64,000 bases of DNA, taken from contig UQKM01000002.1 of assembly GCA_900541685.1 (NCBI GenBank), forward strand, positions 1-64,000. The letters are read 5' to 3'. Positions 48,889 to 56,943 of the stretch are shown in pieces. The notes below the pieces were generated by a model, which did no database searches, was not told the origin of the DNA, and saw nothing but the letters and a program-made list of their open reading frames with translations. A program made the position numbers and the translations under genes. Position 1 is the first letter of the stretch. Every line of letters begins with the position of its first letter. This DNA is from an uncultured Collinsella sp. Its GTDB lineage: Bacteria > Actinomycetota > Coriobacteriia > Coriobacteriales > Coriobacteriaceae.

Positions 48889-51111
48889 ATGAAGATCATC
48901 AAGCGCAGCGGCACCGAGGTTGTCTTTGACATCGATAAGATCGTCAATGCCATCCGCGCCGCAAACTTGGAGGTCGAGGAGAGCTCTCGTCTAACCGACC
49001 GTCAGGTGGTTTATGCGGCACAAAACGTCGCCGAGGCATGTGAGAATGCCGGACACACCGTTTCGGTCGAGGAGATTCAGGATTTGGTCGAGGACGAGAT
49101 CATGCGTCTCGACTGCTACGAGGTTGCCCGCCACTACATCATCTATCGCTATGTTCAGAGCCTGAAGCGCCAAAAGAACACGACCGATGACAAGATCCTA
49201 TCGTTGATCGAGTGCAACAACGAAGAGGTCAAGCAGGAGAACTCCAACAAGAACCCGACCGTCAACTCCGTTCAGCGCGACTACATGGCCGGCGAGATTT
49301 CCAAGGACCTGACCCAGCGCGTGCTGCTGCCCCAGGAGATCGTGGATGCCCACAATGAGGGTCTGATCCACTTCCACGATTCGGATTACTTTGCCCAGCA
49401 CATGCACAACTGCGATCTGGTGAACCTGGAGGACATGCTCCAGAACGGCACCGTTATCTCGGGCACGCTGATCGAGAAGCCGCACAGCTTCTCGACCGCC
49501 TGCAACATCGCGACGCAGATCATCGCCCAGGTTGCTTCCTCCCAGTACGGCGGCCAGTCTATTTCGCTGACCCATCTCGCCCCGTTCGTTGAGGTGAGTC
49601 GTCAAAAGATTCGCGGCGAGGTCGCCCGCGAGCTCGAGGAGCTCGGCGTTTCCGCATCCCCCGAAAAGGTCCGCGAGGTTGTTGAGGACCGTCTGCGTGA
49701 CGAGATCCGTCGCGGCGTCCAGACGATTCAGTATCAGGTCGTGACCCTTATGACCACCAACGGTCAGGCGCCGTTCGTGACGGTCTTCATGTATCTCAAC
49801 GAGGCTCGCTCAGCGCAGGAGAAGCACGACCTTGCCATGATCGTAGAGGAGACGCTCCGTCAGCGCTATGAGGGCGTTAAGAACGAAGCCGGCGTGTGGA
49901 TTACCCCGGCGTTCCCCAAGCTCATCTACGTGCTCGAGGACGATAACGTTTACGAGGATTCGCCGTACTTCTACCTGACCCAGCTAGCTGCGAAGTGCAC
50001 TGCCAAGCGCATGGTGCCCGACTACATCTCCGAGAAGAAGATGCGCGAGCTCAAGCTGTCTAAGGGCGAGACCGCCGGCAACGGCGACTGCTACACCTGC
50101 ATGGGTTGCCGCAGCTTCCTGACGCCCGACCGTTCGGGTAACGGCTTTAACAATGTTGCCAACGCGCTGAACTATGACCCGACCAAGCCCAAGTACTATG
50201 GTCGCTTTAACCAGGGTGTTGTGACCATTAACCTGCCTGATGTCGCGCTGAGCTCGCATCAGGACATGGACAAGTTCTGGAAGATCTTCGACGAGCGCCT
50301 TGAGCTGTGCCATCGTGCCCTGCTGTGCCGTCATGAGCGTCTGATGGGCACGCTTTCGGATGCCGCGCCGATTCTTTGGCAGTACGGCGCCCTGGCGCGT
50401 CTGAAGAAGGGCGAGACGATCGATAAGCTGCTCGTGGGCGGATACTCCACCATCAGCCTGGGGTATGCCGGTCTGTATGAGTGCGTCAAGTACATGACGG
50501 GTCACAGCCACACCGAGAAGGAGGGCACGCCGTTTGCAATGGCCGTCATGCAGCGCATGAACGACAAGTGCGCGGAGTGGAAGGCTGCGAGCGACATCGA
50601 TTTCTCGCTGTACGGCACGCCGTTGGAGTCGACGACCTACAAGTTCGCCAAGTGCCTGCAGCGCCGTTTTGGCATTATCCCGGGCGTAACGGACAAGGGC
50701 TACATCACTAACAGCTATCACGTCCACGTGTCCGAGGAGATCGATGCCTTCGATAAGCTCAAGTTCGAGGGCATGTTCCAGCAGCTTTCGCCGGGCGGTG
50801 CTATCTCCTACGTCGAGGTTCCCAACATGCAGGACAACCTCAAGGCTGTCATCCGCGTGATGCAGTACATCTACGACAACATCATGTACGCCGAGCTCAA
50901 CACCAAGAGCGATTATTGCCAGGTGTGCGGCTACGACGGCGAGATCAAGATTGTCGAGGATGACGGCAAGCTGGTGTGGGAGTGTCCCAACTGCGGCAAT
51001 CGCGACCAGGAGAAGATGAACGTCGCTCGTCGTACGTGCGGCTACATCGGTACCCAATTCTGGAACCAGGGTCGAACCGAGGAGATCCGCGACCGCGTGC
51101 TGCATCTCTAA
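48889..51111 (+). CDS. nrdD: Anaerobic ribonucleoside-triphosphate reductase (class III)
   Basis: A 740-residue glycyl-radical enzyme that reduces ribonucleotides to deoxyribonucleotides without oxygen. Residues ~1-90 form an ATP-cone (IIKRSGTEVVFDIDKIVNAIRAA) for dATP/ATP control. Residues ~150-670 are the catalytic barrel. A C-terminal zinc site has CQVCG and CPNCG near residues 684-702, and the radical glycine is G721 in RTCGYIG. Start: ATG 48889 with AAAGAGG 6 bases upstream rather than the open frame to 48859. It is activated by NrdG, encoded 430 bases downstream after a repeat-rich spacer. Confidence 0.97.
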   Translation: MKIIKRSGTEVVFDIDKIVNAIRAANLEVEESSRLTDRQVVYAAQNVAEACENAGHTVSVEEIQDLVEDEIMRLDCYEVARHYIIYRYVQSLKRQKNTTDDKILSLIECNNEEVKQENSNKNPTVNSVQRDYMAGEISKDLTQRVLLPQEIVDAHNEGLIHFHDSDYFAQHMHNCDLVNLEDMLQNGTVISGTLIEKPHSFSTACNIATQIIAQVASSQYGGQSISLTHLAPFVEVSRQKIRGEVARELEELGVSASPEKVREVVEDRLRDEIRRGVQTIQYQVVTLMTTNGQAPFVTVFMYLNEARSAQEKHDLAMIVEETLRQRYEGVKNEAGVWITPAFPKLIYVLEDDNVYEDSPYFYLTQLAAKCTAKRMVPDYISEKKMRELKLSKGETAGNGDCYTCMGCRSFLTPDRSGNGFNNVANALNYDPTKPKYYGRFNQGVVTINLPDVALSSHQDMDKFWKIFDERLELCHRALLCRHERLMGTLSDAAPILWQYGALARLKKGETIDKLLVGGYSTISLGYAGLYECVKYMTGHSHTEKEGTPFAMAVMQRMNDKCAEWKAASDIDFSLYGTPLESTTYKFAKCLQRRFGIIPGVTDKGYITNSYHVHVSEEIDAFDKLKFEGMFQQLSPGGAISYVEVPNMQDNLKAVIRVMQYIYDNIMYAELNTKSDYCQVCGYDGEIKIVEDDGKLVWECPNCGNRDQEKMNVARRTCGYIGTQFWNQGRTEEIRDRVLHL

Positions 51112-51141
51112 TAACCATCCCTGGCCGCCCCGTAGCGAGGC

Positions 51142-51230
51142 CCCGGACCTTTACTCGCTATTTCGGACAGTCCTGGCTCACGACGGAGGCGCCACTGGCG
51201 CCTCCTGTTCGTGCGGAACTCATATCGAGC
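51142..51230. repeat. Degenerate nested inverted repeat D (orientation 1)
   Basis: A perfect inner stem GGAGGCGCC / GGCGCCTCC (51185-51193, 51197-51205) lies between GTCCTGGCTCACGAC (51170-51184) and TGTTCGTGCGGAACT (51206-51220), which resemble the linkers of element A. Outer arms are only partly complementary (ACTCGCTAT 51152-51160 with ATATCGAGC 51222-51230). It may be a decayed family member. Confidence 0.5.
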
Positions 51231-51437
51231 AAAAGCCCAAGCGGCCCTCTCGGCTCAGCCAAGTTGACGTAGCTGAGATGCGGCGCGCAGCCTACTCACT
51301 CCTCGAAGTTCTTAGCGGAAATGAGTTGAGCTGCAGCAGCGATTTGCTTGCAGCAACGGTTGAGCTGCAACTCAGTATTTATCAGACCTCGAACCCTATG
51401 CTCGATGTTCGCTTCGTTCACCGAGTATCGCTCGCGA
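51231..51437. other. Repeat-rich spacer between nrdD and nrdG
   Basis: No gene seen. The direct repeat GTTGAGCTGCA occurs at about 51326 and 51359, and these copies also pair partly with each other as GAGTTG...CAACTC. CTCAGC / GCTGAG arms occur near 51262-51280. The open frame here is an accidental upstream extension of nrdG. Confidence 0.55.
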
Positions 51438-51527
51438 GGGGTCTGGAGTATATCGTCCCGCCCGCAGTTCTGCAGCGAGCGCAGCGAGCGAAGCTGTTTG
51501 AGGACGGGATGATATACTCCAGACCCC
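51438..51527. repeat. Nested inverted repeat C (orientation 2)
   Basis: The outer arms of 23 bp (51438-51460 and 51505-51527) are complementary at 22 positions plus one wobble. The 44-base interior begins CCCGCAG and ends GAGGA, with the C of the arm completing GAGGAC, at the same places as the CCGCAG and CGAGGAC linkers of element B. It ends 14 bases before the nrdG start codon. Confidence 0.75.
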
Positions 51528-51541
51528 CAGGAAGGTTACCT

Positions 51542-52123
51542 ATGAACTACGCGAACATTAAGTATTTCGACATTGCTGATGGGGAAGGCGTTCGTACTTC
51601 TCTGTTTGTGAGCGGGTGCCGTCGTGGGTGCAAGAACTGCTTTAACTCTGTCGCGTGGGACTTTGCTGCGGGCGAGCCGTTCGATCGTGCCGTCGAGGAC
51701 AAGATTATCGAGAGCCTCGACCATCCCTTTATTGACGGCCTGACGATTCTGGGCGGCGAGCCTATGGAGCCCGAGAATCAGGCGGGGCTCGTTGAGTTTG
51801 TCGAGCGTGTTCGTGCCGCGTATCCTGCGGGGTCAGGAAAAACCATTTGGTGTTTTACCGGCGACGTGCTCGAGGAGCTTATGCCGGGTGGTCGTCACCA
51901 TACCGAGGCGACGGACCGTATCCTTGCCTGCCTCGATATGTTGGTGGATGGCCCGTTTGTTCAGGATCTGTACGATATCTCATTGCGCTTTAGGGGCTCG
52001 AGTAACCAGCGTGTGATCGATATGAACGCTACGCGCGACCGTGCTGAGCGCGAGGGCGTTGCGCTTTGTGATGCGGTTGAACTTTGGCGTGATGATCCGG
52101 TCTATTCGACCCATACTATGTAG
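51542..52123 (+). CDS. nrdG: Anaerobic ribonucleotide reductase activating protein
   Basis: A 193-residue radical-SAM activase that installs the glycyl radical on NrdD. The [4Fe-4S]-binding cysteines are C26, C30 and C33 in SGCRRGCKNC, and the GGE motif is in LGGEPMEPENQ. The product is slightly longer than the E. coli protein (~154 residues) because of a C-terminal extension. Start: ATG 51542 with AGGAAGG (51529-51535); the frame open to 51278 lies in repeat sequence. The 3' arm of repeat C ends just before the ribosome-binding site, so folding there could affect its translation. Confidence 0.94.
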   Translation: MNYANIKYFDIADGEGVRTSLFVSGCRRGCKNCFNSVAWDFAAGEPFDRAVEDKIIESLDHPFIDGLTILGGEPMEPENQAGLVEFVERVRAAYPAGSGKTIWCFTGDVLEELMPGGRHHTEATDRILACLDMLVDGPFVQDLYDISLRFRGSSNQRVIDMNATRDRAEREGVALCDAVELWRDDPVYSTHTM

Positions 52124-52189
52124 CTTGTGGTCGATGCCGAAGGGCGTGGTACCATAGCGCGAACGTGAAATCGGAAAAGTGAGGCCCAG

Positions 52190-52747
52190 ATGGTCGATCA
52201 GGAAAAAGTCGAGGCCGCCATTAAGCTGTTGCTTGAGGGCATAGGCGAGGACCCAACTCGTGAGGGCCTGCTGGAGACCCCGGCGCGCGTTGCCCGTATG
52301 TATGGTGAGATCGCCGGCGGCATGGACCAGAGTGCCGAGGAGCACCTGTCCAAAACCTTTGCCGTCGCTTCGAACGATTTGGTTATCGAGCGCGACATTA
52401 CGTTCTACTCGCTGTGCGAACATCATCTGCTGCCGTTTTATGGCAAGGCCGCCATTGGTTATATCCCTAACGGTCGGGTGGCTGGGCTTTCCAAGCTCGC
52501 CCGCACGGTTGAGGTTTATGCCCGCCGTCTTCAGCTGCAGGAGCAACTGTGCGCACAGGTTGCCGATGCCCTCATGGATTATCTCGCTCCCCAGGGAGCG
52601 ATTGTGCTCATGGAGGCTGAGCATATGTGCATGACCATGCGCGGCGTGCAAAAGCCCGGCACCAAGACTGTGACGCTCGCTCGCCGCGGCGTCTTTGAGA
52701 CCGATCCAGCGCTCGAGGAGCGGTTCTTTAGGATGCTGGGCCGTTAG
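52190..52747 (+). CDS. folE: GTP cyclohydrolase I
   Basis: A 185-residue enzyme forming 7,8-dihydroneopterin triphosphate from GTP, the first step of folate synthesis. Hallmarks are EDPTREGLLETPARVARMY near the N-terminus, the zinc and catalytic motif CEHHLLPF near residue 75, GLSKLAR, and MEAEHMCMTMRGVQKPG. The ribosome-binding region is GTGAGG upstream of ATG 52190. The stop is one base before the next start, so folE and the HD gene are coupled. Confidence 0.96.
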   Translation: MVDQEKVEAAIKLLLEGIGEDPTREGLLETPARVARMYGEIAGGMDQSAEEHLSKTFAVASNDLVIERDITFYSLCEHHLLPFYGKAAIGYIPNGRVAGLSKLARTVEVYARRLQLQEQLCAQVADALMDYLAPQGAIVLMEAEHMCMTMRGVQKPGTKTVTLARRGVFETDPALEERFFRMLGR

Positions 52748-52748
52748 C

Positions 52749-53330
52749 ATGAGGGTCGTCAACGACTTTACATCGAAGACCGATGAGGGGACGCCGCGTC
52801 GCGGCTTTATGGCTTCGGGCCTGACTCCCTTTGGTGCCATGCCTCGCATTGATTACATTTGTGCCAACGGGCTGTTTCGGCGGCACCTGGGCAACATTGC
52901 ACAGTTGGAATCGGGGCGCATCTTCTGCCGCCACGGTATTGACCATCTTCTCGATGTCGCTCGCATTATGTGGATCAAGAATCTCGAGGAACAGCTCGAA
53001 TTTGACCGCGAGGTCATCTATGCCACGGCACTTCTTCACGATATCGGCAAAGATGAACAGTATGAATCGGGTATATCCCATGATGTTGCAAGCGAACGCG
53101 TCGCTGATGCGATTCTCGGCGGCATGCCCGATGACGTGGCGTTTGAGCCGGCCGATGCCGCAGCCATTAAGACGGCCATTCTGGGCCATCGAAAGCTGCG
53201 CGTGAGCAGCCAACCGCTTGAGCGTCTGCTCTATGCAGCCGACAAAGCGTCGCGCGCCTGCTTTGCATGCCCCGCGCGCAATGCTTGCAACTGGAGCGAT
53301 GATAAAAAGAACCTGTCGATTCGCGTGTAG
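52749..53330 (+). CDS. HD-domain phosphohydrolase linked to folate genes
   Basis: A 193-residue HD-superfamily metal-dependent phosphohydrolase. The motif residues H62 (CRHGIDH), H97-D98 (ALLHDIGKD) and a later Asp in LYAADKASR are present. The C-terminus carries a three-cysteine cluster CFACPARNAC. It sits between folE and folB, one base after folE. Removal of phosphate from dihydroneopterin triphosphate is the step between FolE and FolB with no universal enzyme, so this protein is a candidate for it; that is an inference from position. Start: ATG 52749. Confidence 0.72.
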   Translation: MRVVNDFTSKTDEGTPRRGFMASGLTPFGAMPRIDYICANGLFRRHLGNIAQLESGRIFCRHGIDHLLDVARIMWIKNLEEQLEFDREVIYATALLHDIGKDEQYESGISHDVASERVADAILGGMPDDVAFEPADAAAIKTAILGHRKLRVSSQPLERLLYAADKASRACFACPARNACNWSDDKKNLSIRV

Positions 53331-53372
53331 TTAGTTGCGCGGTCGGGGTTCTAAACGAAGGAGACGATCGCG

Positions 53373-53858
53373 ATGAGCAACAAGAAACTGCCCGAGAATG
53401 CAACCAAGACTGAAGGCGCCGAGCTCGCCCGCCGTGGAAGGGGCGAAATATCCACTGCAACGGCGGTGCCCCACGTGAGCTATGACGATCTTCGCCATGC
53501 CGATCGCATTACCATCGACGGCCTCGAGGTTTTTGCTAACCACGGCGTGTATCCCGAAGAGAACGCGCTGGGCCAGAAGTTCATCGTGTCCTTGGTGCTC
53601 TATGCCGACCTGCGTGCAGCGGGGGAGCACGATAACCTGGACGCCTCGATTGACTATGGCTCGGTGTGCCACGATGTCGATGGCTATCTGCGCGAGCATA
53701 CGTTTAAGCTCATCGAGGCTGCAGCCGAGGGTGTGGCCTCGATGCTGCTACGTCGTTACCCCCTGCTGCTTGGCGTGCGCGTTAAGCTCGATAAGCCTTG
53801 GGCGCCCGTCGGTCTTCCCCTGGCAAGCTGCGGTGTCGAGATCGAGCGCGTGCGCTAA
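53373..53858 (+). CDS. folB: Dihydroneopterin aldolase
   Basis: A 161-residue FolB converting dihydroneopterin to 6-hydroxymethyl-dihydropterin. The conserved part begins at about residue 45 (ITIDGLEVFANHGVYPEENALGQKF) and includes TFKLIEAAAEGVA and VRVKLDKPWAP. The first ~43 residues are a hydrophilic extension not found in typical members (~120 residues). Start ATG 53373 with AAGGAGACG upstream; a later start could remove part of the extension, but no better site is seen. folP and folK are absent from this locus. The stop is 6 bases from the convergent stop of the next gene. Confidence 0.9.
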   Translation: MSNKKLPENATKTEGAELARRGRGEISTATAVPHVSYDDLRHADRITIDGLEVFANHGVYPEENALGQKFIVSLVLYADLRAAGEHDNLDASIDYGSVCHDVDGYLREHTFKLIEAAAEGVASMLLRRYPLLLGVRVKLDKPWAPVGLPLASCGVEIERVR

Positions 53859-53864
53859 CCGGTT

Positions 53865-54641
53865 CTAATACATCTCTATGGGTGGCTGCTTGAGCCGCTG
53901 TGACAGCGCTCTATTGTTGGGGCAGTACGTGTCGAGCAGGGCGTGAAACCGCTGATTGTGGCTTGGCTCGAGCAAGTGGACGAGCTCGTGGGCGACAACC
54001 ATGTCGAGGCATTCGACGGGATAGGCGGCAAGTTCTCGTGCGATGCGAACGGCGCCGGATTTGGGCGTGCATGAGCCCCAACGCGTTTTCATGCTGCGTA
54101 CGGAAACGCGGGAAACGGCGACACCCATTGCGATTTCGTATGCGTGCACCATATCGCGTAGCGCCGATGTGACTTCGGACGTATAGAGCTGGTCGATGTG
54201 GGCTTGGAGCTCATCGGACGTTAGGCCGTCGAGGATTGCGTGCCGCTTTGCCTGTGGGCTTTCGTCCGATTCATCGGTACCCATAAAACTTGCGAAGGTG
54301 GCCTGTTTGGGTCGCGGTGCGGGTGATGCAAAGTTGTGATCGAGCGCATCCTGTACCGTGACGGGCTTGCCCCAAAGTGCAATGATGGACGAGGGACTGA
54401 GCGGCTCTCGCGCCGTCGCCTGACGTCGCTCACGCTGGGCAAGTCGGTTGACAATCCAGGCACTGTTGCGCTTTACAAACGCTTCGATGCGCTCGCGGCT
54501 GGCGCCGAGCGGTGCACTGGCGTGGACCTCACCACTCGATGTGACGCGTAGGTTGAAGTTCTTGACGCGCTTTTTGGTAACTACGACGGGGATGGGCGTC
54601 CCATCCGGTCGGGATACGGAAATCGTAAACTGCTGCGTCAA
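53865..54641 (-). CDS. YgjP-type (DUF45) zinc metallopeptidase
   Basis: A protein of about 258 residues of the YgjP/DUF45 family (SprT/WSS1-like fold). The C-terminal zinc motif HELVH (in VVAHELVHLLEPSHNQRF) is intact, and MKTRWGSCTPKSGAVRI is the family signature. Residues ~5-80 form the beta-rich N-terminal part (VVVTKKRVKNFNLRV). Substrate unknown. Start is uncertain: TTG 54641 has GAAGGA 6 bases upstream; ATG 54674 is in frame but lies inside a hairpin with no ribosome-binding site. It is downstream of the dipeptidase on the same strand. Confidence 0.75.
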   Translation of the reverse strand: MTQQFTISVSRPDGTPIPVVVTKKRVKNFNLRVTSSGEVHASAPLGASRERIEAFVKRNSAWIVNRLAQRERRQATAREPLSPSSIIALWGKPVTVQDALDHNFASPAPRPKQATFASFMGTDESDESPQAKRHAILDGLTSDELQAHIDQLYTSEVTSALRDMVHAYEIAMGVAVSRVSVRSMKTRWGSCTPKSGAVRIARELAAYPVECLDMVVAHELVHLLEPSHNQRFHALLDTYCPNNRALSQRLKQPPIEMY

Positions 54642-54665
54642 AAGCGGTCCTTCAGATTGGGGACG

Positions 54666-54698
54666 GGCCGGCATGTCGACCGTTCGGCATGCCGGTCC
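54666..54698 (-). terminator. Hairpin after the dipeptidase gene
   Basis: CCGGCATG (near 54667-54675) pairs with CATGCCGG (near 54688-54696). It follows the minus-strand dipeptidase stop at 54716. No T tract, so it may only mark an mRNA 3' end. Confidence 0.5.
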
Positions 54699-54715
54699 GC
54701 TCAAGGGATGTGGAA

Positions 54716-55729
54716 TTAATAACGCTCGAAGAAGGCAAGCGCGTTGTCGCTGCAGAGCTTTTGCATCACGGTCTTGCCAAAATGCTTGGAAAGCATGTTC
54801 TGGAACTCGGGCATCTTGCTGGCATCGGAGAGGAAAGCGGGCACCGTGGCGCCGTCCCAGTCGCCGCCGAGCGCGATGACGTCCTCGCCGCCCAGGTCGA
54901 GCCAGTGCTCGATATGTGCCGCCAGCTGGTCGAAGGTGACGTCTGCGGCGGTCTTGTCGGTTGCGTCGTTGGAAAGGAACTCGCTGCAGTAGTTGAGGCC
55001 GACGATGCCACCCATGTCGCGAATGGTACGGAACTGGTCGTCGGTAAGGTTGCGTTTGGCGCCGCAAACCGCACGGGAGTTGGAGTGGCTGGCGACGAAG
55101 GGACGCGTGGCGCGGGCGGCGACCTCGTCAAAGCACTCATCGTTGAGGTGGGAGACGTCGAGTGCCATGCCGGCGTGCTCCATCTGCGTAAGTGCCTCGA
55201 TGCCGGCGGCGGTGAGGCCGGCGTGGGTGTCGTGGCCGCTCGCGAGCGGTCCCTGCGCGTTCCAGCTGAGTGACGACATAAGCACGCCCAGGCTCTTAAG
55301 CACCTCGATCAGCGCGGGGTCCTCGGCAAAGAACGTGGCGTTTTCGATGGTGTGGATGCAGGCGACCTTGCCGTCTTTGAGCGCGGGGCGAATGTCTGCC
55401 GCGCTGCGTACGTTGACCATGCGGTCGTGGTTGAGCATTGCCTGGCCGCTCATGTGCGCCATGATCTGCGCCTGGAAGCGCGCGGCGTGGGCGGTGGGAA
55501 TCTCGTCGGGGACAAACGTGGCGAAGCACTGTGCCCACGGCGTGTTGCCGATCTTTGCGAGCGAGATGGCGCAGGCGTTGCCCTCGATGAGGTCGAAATC
55601 TTGCGGATGCGTTTCGTCGCCGGGGAAATAACCGTCGGTGCCGGCGGTAAAGCGCAGGTCGAGATCGAGCGTGGCCCAGCCGATGCGGTCGGCGGTGTCG
55701 CAGTGTAGGTCAAATACGGGATATGCCAT
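54716..55729 (-). CDS. M19-family membrane dipeptidase homologue
   Basis: A 337-residue amidohydrolase-fold enzyme related to renal dipeptidase. Metal-binding residues appear in FDLHCDTAD near residue 6 and in DVSHLND; ASHSNSRAVCGAKRNLTDDQ is the third conserved block, and LGGDWDG the fourth. No signal peptide, so it is cytoplasmic in spite of the family name. It would cleave dipeptides, including those with a D-residue. This fits the peptide transporter at 36-41 kb but is not linked to it. Start: ATG 55729 with GGAGG upstream. Confidence 0.88.
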   Translation of the reverse strand: MAYPVFDLHCDTADRIGWATLDLDLRFTAGTDGYFPGDETHPQDFDLIEGNACAISLAKIGNTPWAQCFATFVPDEIPTAHAARFQAQIMAHMSGQAMLNHDRMVNVRSAADIRPALKDGKVACIHTIENATFFAEDPALIEVLKSLGVLMSSLSWNAQGPLASGHDTHAGLTAAGIEALTQMEHAGMALDVSHLNDECFDEVAARATRPFVASHSNSRAVCGAKRNLTDDQFRTIRDMGGIVGLNYCSEFLSNDATDKTAADVTFDQLAAHIEHWLDLGGEDVIALGGDWDGATVPAFLSDASKMPEFQNMLSKHFGKTVMQKLCSDNALAFFERY

Positions 55730-55849
55730 GGTTCCTCCGGTTGCAGCGTTTCTTTGCAAACTGTCTTTGAATTGTATGACTAGGGTATAGTTAGCGCCAT
55801 ATGTTCACGGCGGCCCGCGTTGTGCGCCGCCCTTATCACGGAGGTTTCC

Positions 55850-56278
55850 ATGTCCAACCAGGGCAAGAAGGTCAAGACTCATTATCGCGGCACGCTCGAC
55901 GACGGCACGCAGTTCGATAGCTCCTACGATCGCGGCGAGCCGCTGGAGTTCACCTGCGGCGCCGGTCAGATGATCAAGGGCTTCGACGCCGTCGTTGTCG
56001 ACATGCAGGTGGGCGAGAAGAAGACCGTGCACATCCCGGCTGCCGATGCCTATGGCGAGCACAATCCCGAGATGGTTTTGACCTTCCCGGCCGAACAGGT
56101 TCCCAACATCGAGCAGATCGAGAAGGGCATGAAGCTTTTCCTGTCCACGCCGAGCGGTATGCCCGTCCCCGCCGTGGTCATCGACGTAACGCCCGAGGCC
56201 GTGACGCTCGACGCCAACCACGAGTTGGCCGGCAAGGACCTCAACTTTGATATCGAGCTCGTCGAGGTCGAGGGTTAG
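55850..56278 (+). CDS. FKBP-type peptidyl-prolyl isomerase (SlyD-like)
   Basis: A 142-residue SlyD-like protein: an FKBP domain interrupted by an insert-in-flap domain (residues ~65-125, from PAADAYGEHNPEM to PEAVTLDANHELAGKDL). GTLDDGTQFDSSY and PLEFTCGAGQMIKGFDAVV are the FKBP parts. NHELAGKDLNFDIEL closes the FKBP domain, as in SlyD. The His/Cys-rich nickel-binding tail of E. coli SlyD is missing; the protein ends at VEVEG. Start: ATG 55850 with GGAGG upstream. The UreE-like gene follows after 3 bases. Confidence 0.88.
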   Translation: MSNQGKKVKTHYRGTLDDGTQFDSSYDRGEPLEFTCGAGQMIKGFDAVVVDMQVGEKKTVHIPAADAYGEHNPEMVLTFPAEQVPNIEQIEKGMKLFLSTPSGMPVPAVVIDVTPEAVTLDANHELAGKDLNFDIELVEVEG

Positions 56279-56281
56279 AGT

Positions 56282-56860
56282 ATGCCTGAACGCTTGGTTT
56301 CGACGACATGCTTGGGAAATCTCAACGATCCGTCCTATGAACTCCTGCTTCGCCGGAAGTTGGGCGGCGTCTTTGAAGTTGACGAGCTACTGCTCGATTG
56401 GGACCGGGCTGATGTATGCGCGTTTGCGGGCGTGACGGAGCTGGGGCGCACGGTCGATGTTCGGCTGGATGCTACCGACGGCGGTCGTCTTGCCGATGGC
56501 GACGTGCTCTCCATCGACCGTTCGGGCATGGTGCCCGTGGCGGTTGTCGTGCGCCTGCGCAGCGCCGAGGTTTATTTGGTCGAAGTCGACCGCATGGACC
56601 CGATTGCGCTCGCGCATGCGTGCTGGGAGATCGGCAATATGCACGCGCCGCTTTTCCGAGGCGATTCGGACGAGTATACCGTGCGCATGTATACGCCGGT
56701 GCAGCCTGTTTTGGGCCGCATGCTCCGGGGCGTCGAGGGCGTTCGGCTCTCGGTGGTTACCCGTGAACTCGATGCGGATCGGCGCTTTGCGTCGAGTGCG
56801 GCGGATGCCGTTGTGAGTATGGCTCCAGACTTTACGATCGTAAAGAAGGCGCGCTGTTAA
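56282..56860 (+). CDS. UreE-like putative metallochaperone
   Basis: A 192-residue protein whose C-terminal half resembles UreE: ACWEIGNMHAPLFRG corresponds to the UreE segment GNRHxPL, followed by YTPVQPVLGRMLRGVEGVRL. The N-terminal half (residues 1-95) would be the UreE peptide-binding domain, with GGRLADGDVLSIDRSGMVPVAV. No urease genes lie in this window, so its client is unknown; nickel transfer to another enzyme, or a urease elsewhere, are possibilities. No His-rich tail. It lies 3 bases after the SlyD-like gene, and in E. coli SlyD is itself a nickel chaperone, which makes a metal role plausible. Confidence 0.62.
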   Translation: MPERLVSTTCLGNLNDPSYELLLRRKLGGVFEVDELLLDWDRADVCAFAGVTELGRTVDVRLDATDGGRLADGDVLSIDRSGMVPVAVVVRLRSAEVYLVEVDRMDPIALAHACWEIGNMHAPLFRGDSDEYTVRMYTPVQPVLGRMLRGVEGVRLSVVTRELDADRRFASSAADAVVSMAPDFTIVKKARC

Positions 56861-56874
56861 CGTGCGTATAAGTA

Positions 56875-56914
56875 AGACGGACTTTGAGAGGCAACTATTC
56901 AAAGTCCGTCTTTC
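56875..56914 (+). terminator. Intrinsic terminator after the UreE-like gene
   Basis: A perfect 13-bp stem AGACGGACTTTGA / TCAAAGTCCGTCT (56875-56887, 56899-56911) followed by TT. Confidence 0.85.
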
Positions 56915-56943
56915 TGTTGATGAGATGCTGTGGGGGAAAGCAT

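Noticed and set aside
51231..51437. CRISPR array in the repeat-rich nrdD-nrdG spacer
   Set aside because: The repeats are not equal in length, not regularly spaced, and no cas genes are near.
51278..51541. In-frame N-terminal extension of nrdG
   Set aside because: It covers the inverted repeats, has no similarity to the NrdG family, and the true start at 51542 has a good ribosome-binding site.
56282..56860. Urease gene cluster
   Set aside because: Only a UreE-like gene is present; no ureABC, D, F or G genes are in the window.
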